Part shown: positions 62,096 to 64,000 of the stretch, one piece after another
Layout: each line of letters opens with the position of its first letter
How positions within the stretch are numbered: position 1 is the stretch's first letter
Position numbers and translations under genes: made by a program
The notes under the pieces: generated by a model
What the model was told of the DNA's origin: nothing
The model's database searches: none
Seen by the model: the letters and a program-made list of their open reading frames with translations, nothing else
From: JAPLDB01 sp038230515
GTDB lineage: Bacteria; Bacteroidota; Bacteroidia; AKYH767-A; 2013-40CM-41-45
Reading direction: 5' to 3'
DNA length: 64,000 bases
NCBI GenBank assembly: GCA_038230515.1
Contig: JBBRND010000010.1
Location: 1 to 64,000, forward strand

Positions 62096-63206
62096 ATTTC
62101 AGCAGTGCGTCCAGTTCGCTTTCTATCGCAATGTAAAGAATCACCTTTGGCTTTTCAGCATCTACCATATCGTAATTGGCTTTGTACTGCCAGGCATCAA
62201 AAATAAAAACAGAACGGTTAAAGTTTTCGGCAAGGAAGGGAAGGAGCGCATCGCAAAATGAATCGCGGAAAATGAGCGCATCAGGAAGTGTGGAGTCGCT
62301 GGTGATCCGCACGTTTTCATAATCCCACGGGTATGGAAATCCATCGGGCGGCCTGTACCCTCTGCGCTGCGCATCTTTCGCCTTGCATTGCGGTCCCGGG
62401 CTATAGTCATATTTCAATTCATGATACCAATCTTCCGCATTCAACATAATGGCTTCGCCACCACCTGCATTTTGAGAAGAATCCATAATCATCAAATCAG
62501 TACCCGTTGGATTGATGGCAGGAAAATCTTTGTGCAATACGGAAGCAATTTTTTTATAGGCAATATTTCCGCCAATTTCATTCCAGTGGTTGTCGGTTTT
62601 GTAATATAGCAGGTGTGAGGACTTTGCATTTATCAAATCCTCTTTCACATCTATCATAGTAATTAAAGAATCGTTGCCGAGATAACTGAAAAGCTGATCA
62701 GCCCTGGTTATCTCTTTCACCTTGCGCACGAACAAAGGCAGGTATTCCGGATAAACAGCGTGCTTTAAAGGAATAATTGCAAAATAAAGTTTCGATCCGA
62801 ATTTTTCTTTTGCACGAATAGCCCGTGCATCTAAACGATCTTTTATTTTTTTTAATTCGTTATTTGTAAAGAGATTTGTTCCCTGATATTCGGCAATTTT
62901 ATTACCTCCCAGAAACAGCCAGCCGCTTTTTCCCATAATTACTTTATCGGGATTGGGAGCAACTCCCAGCGCTTTTATTTTTAATTTTGAATTGAGAGAT
63001 ACTAACCATGGTTTTAATTCGAGTCGTTTGTCAAAAAAATTTTCATACAATTTAGGAAAAGGATCGAGATGATTAATAGCTAACTTAGGAGCAGTTGGAA
63101 TAATTCCCTCGTAGGTTTTGGTAATAAAATGCCGGCTGTTATTTATCAACGGGAAATACAACAGCCCTATGAAAACGAGAATGAATATGTAGCGAATCCA
63201 TTTCAT
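62088..63206 (-). CDS. AlgJ/AlgX-like SGNH-type polysaccharide O-acetylation protein
   Basis: A 372-residue protein with one N-terminal membrane helix (about 4-22), then a periplasmic SGNH-like domain. It shows KSGWLFLGGNKIAEYQG (the KDGWLFLG-type N-terminal motif), the catalytic D205/H207 pair in YYKTDNHWNEIGG and the Ser motif FRDSFCDALLPFLAENF (about residue 320). Partner proteins in alginate and similar systems receive acetyl groups from an MBOAT protein and pass them to the polymer. The MBOAT gene ends 3 bp upstream, which fits. Confidence 0.9.
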   Translation of the reverse strand: MKWIRYIFILVFIGLLYFPLINNSRHFITKTYEGIIPTAPKLAINHLDPFPKLYENFFDKRLELKPWLVSLNSKLKIKALGVAPNPDKVIMGKSGWLFLGGNKIAEYQGTNLFTNNELKKIKDRLDARAIRAKEKFGSKLYFAIIPLKHAVYPEYLPLFVRKVKEITRADQLFSYLGNDSLITMIDVKEDLINAKSSHLLYYKTDNHWNEIGGNIAYKKIASVLHKDFPAINPTGTDLMIMDSSQNAGGGEAIMLNAEDWYHELKYDYSPGPQCKAKDAQRRGYRPPDGFPYPWDYENVRITSDSTLPDALIFRDSFCDALLPFLAENFNRSVFIFDAWQYKANYDMVDAEKPKVILYIAIESELDALLKYE

Positions 63207-63209
63207 AGC

Positions 63210-64000
63210 TTAAAATCTGAAATAGATAAAAGGATTATAGCTGCTGGTGGCAAGATAGAGCGCACACAAAATAAAAATACCGATAAGCGAAGCAGAAGAA
63301 ATAAAATACTGAGAGGTATTCAACATTCTTTTTGGAATGCGCGGAAGAAGAATTACATATTTTTTAAGAAACAGATAAACCGTTTTCGGGAGGTTGGTAG
63401 AAAAGAAAACAGCAAGAGCAAGATATAAAAGTACCTCGCTGGTAAGGTAAGAAGCTGCATTAGCGAATCCCGCATCGCCTGATAGAGAAAACATCTTTCC
63501 GATAAAGGCAATGGCCTTGTCAAAACTATCAGCACGAAAGAAAACCCAGCCAACCATCACCACTAATAAAGTATAAAGATGACGCAGCGGTTTCCCTGTT
63601 TTCTGCAATATTTTTTTTAACCCAAGCCGTTCCATACCAAGAAATAAGCCGTGATACAAACCCCATATTACAAACGTCCAGCTTGCACCATGCCACAATC
63701 CGCATAGAAAAAAAACGGTAATTAAGTTGCGGAATGTTTTTGCAGCACTTGCTTTATTTCCTCCTATGGGAATATAAAGGTAATCGCGAAACCAGGTGGA
63801 GAGCGAGATGTGCCACCGCCTCCAGAACTCCTGTATGGATTGAGAGATATAAGGCAAATTAAAATTCTCAGGAAATTTAAAACCAAACATGCGCCCTATG
63901 CCGATTGCCATATCGGAATAGCCGGAGAAATCAAAATAGATTTGAATAGTGTAAGAAATAATTCCAAGCCATGCGAGGGAAGGATTTAGTGAATCAGAAT
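63210..64000 (-). CDS. MBOAT-family O-acyltransferase (AlgI/DltB-like), C-terminal part, runs off right edge
   Basis: The frame is open from 64000 to the stop at 63210 (about 263 residues visible). The ATG at 63911 is internal: upstream codons read YTIQIYFDFSGYSD, the conserved MBOAT segment preceding MAIGIGRMFGF. Also visible are FWRRWHISLSTWFRDYLYIPIGGNK and the catalytic His in FFLCGLWHGASWTF. The protein moves acetyl groups across the inner membrane to the AlgJ-like partner encoded 3 bp downstream. The N-terminal half, about 200 residues in typical members, lies outside the window. Confidence 0.95.
   Translation of the reverse strand, partial: SDSLNPSLAWLGIISYTIQIYFDFSGYSDMAIGIGRMFGFKFPENFNLPYISQSIQEFWRRWHISLSTWFRDYLYIPIGGNKASAAKTFRNLITVFFLCGLWHGASWTFVIWGLYHGLFLGMERLGLKKILQKTGKPLRHLYTLLVVMVGWVFFRADSFDKAIAFIGKMFSLSGDAGFANAASYLTSEVLLYLALAVFFSTNLPKTVYLFLKKYVILLPRIPKRMLNTSQYFISSASLIGIFILCALYLATSSYNPFIYFRF

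Noticed and set aside
63210..63911. Complete MBOAT-like gene starting at 63911
   Set aside because: The frame stays open to 64000 and the upstream codons encode conserved MBOAT sequence, so the gene is cut by the window edge.

Overview
The window comes from a member of the Bacteroidota, probably an environmental Chitinophagales/Saprospirales-like lineage. The evidence is at least eight secreted proteins with C-terminal type IX secretion (T9SS) sorting domains, two LytTR regulators, large Ig-like/PKD/GEVED/CUB mosaic surface proteins, several TAnnTTTG-type promoter boxes and an AT-rich base composition. The exact taxon cannot be fixed from sequence alone. No rRNA, tRNA, CRISPR array, transposase or prophage was seen.

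Layout. 0-4 kb: the N-terminal part of a tail-fibre/adhesin-like protein running off the left edge, and a LytTR response regulator with its TPR histidine kinase. 4-16 kb: large T9SS-exported beta-propeller and Ig-like proteins plus a small lipoprotein. 15.7-17.8 kb: purQ, an ECF sigma factor, an unknown protein and a thioredoxin-like [2Fe-2S] ferredoxin. 18-24.4 kb: two more T9SS proteins, one lying between two copies of a 42-bp hairpin repeat. 24.8-27.2 kb: a GT2 glycosyltransferase and a GT-C-like membrane protein. 27.2-34.1 kb: a minus-strand operon (sugar MFS transporter, ROK kinase, Tat-type glycosylasparaginase, CutC, GH2 beta-mannosidase) that looks built to dismantle the core of N-glycans. 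34.7-39.9 kb: a T9SS protein, a class A penicillin-binding protein and a two-subunit CoA transferase. 39.9-53.8 kb: polyprenyl-phosphate GT2 enzymes alternating with polytopic GT-C-like proteins that carry C-terminal beta-sandwich domains; one of these genes is interrupted by an in-frame stop. 46.5-48.3 and 53.9-54.9 kb: a T9SS PQQ-like propeller and a GH16 enzyme. 55-58.3 kb: a T9SS protein, a lipoprotein and an unknown protein. 58.8-64 kb: an orphan LytTR protein and a polysaccharide O-acylation operon (acyltransferase-3, membrane protein, AlgJ-like protein, MBOAT) running off the right edge.

Theme. Most of the window makes, decorates, exports to or digests the cell surface. The least explained signal is in the gaps. 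Four long intergenic stretches (about 4.2, 19.9, 34.4 and 58.4 kb) and one short one (58.8 kb) are degenerate tandem arrays whose sequences are unrelated to each other, yet all have a period of 21 bp (or 42 = 2 x 21). Three of the long arrays contain inverted repeats, and in the 58.4 kb array the hairpin arms change together from unit to unit. This shared architecture is the best candidate here for an undescribed element family.
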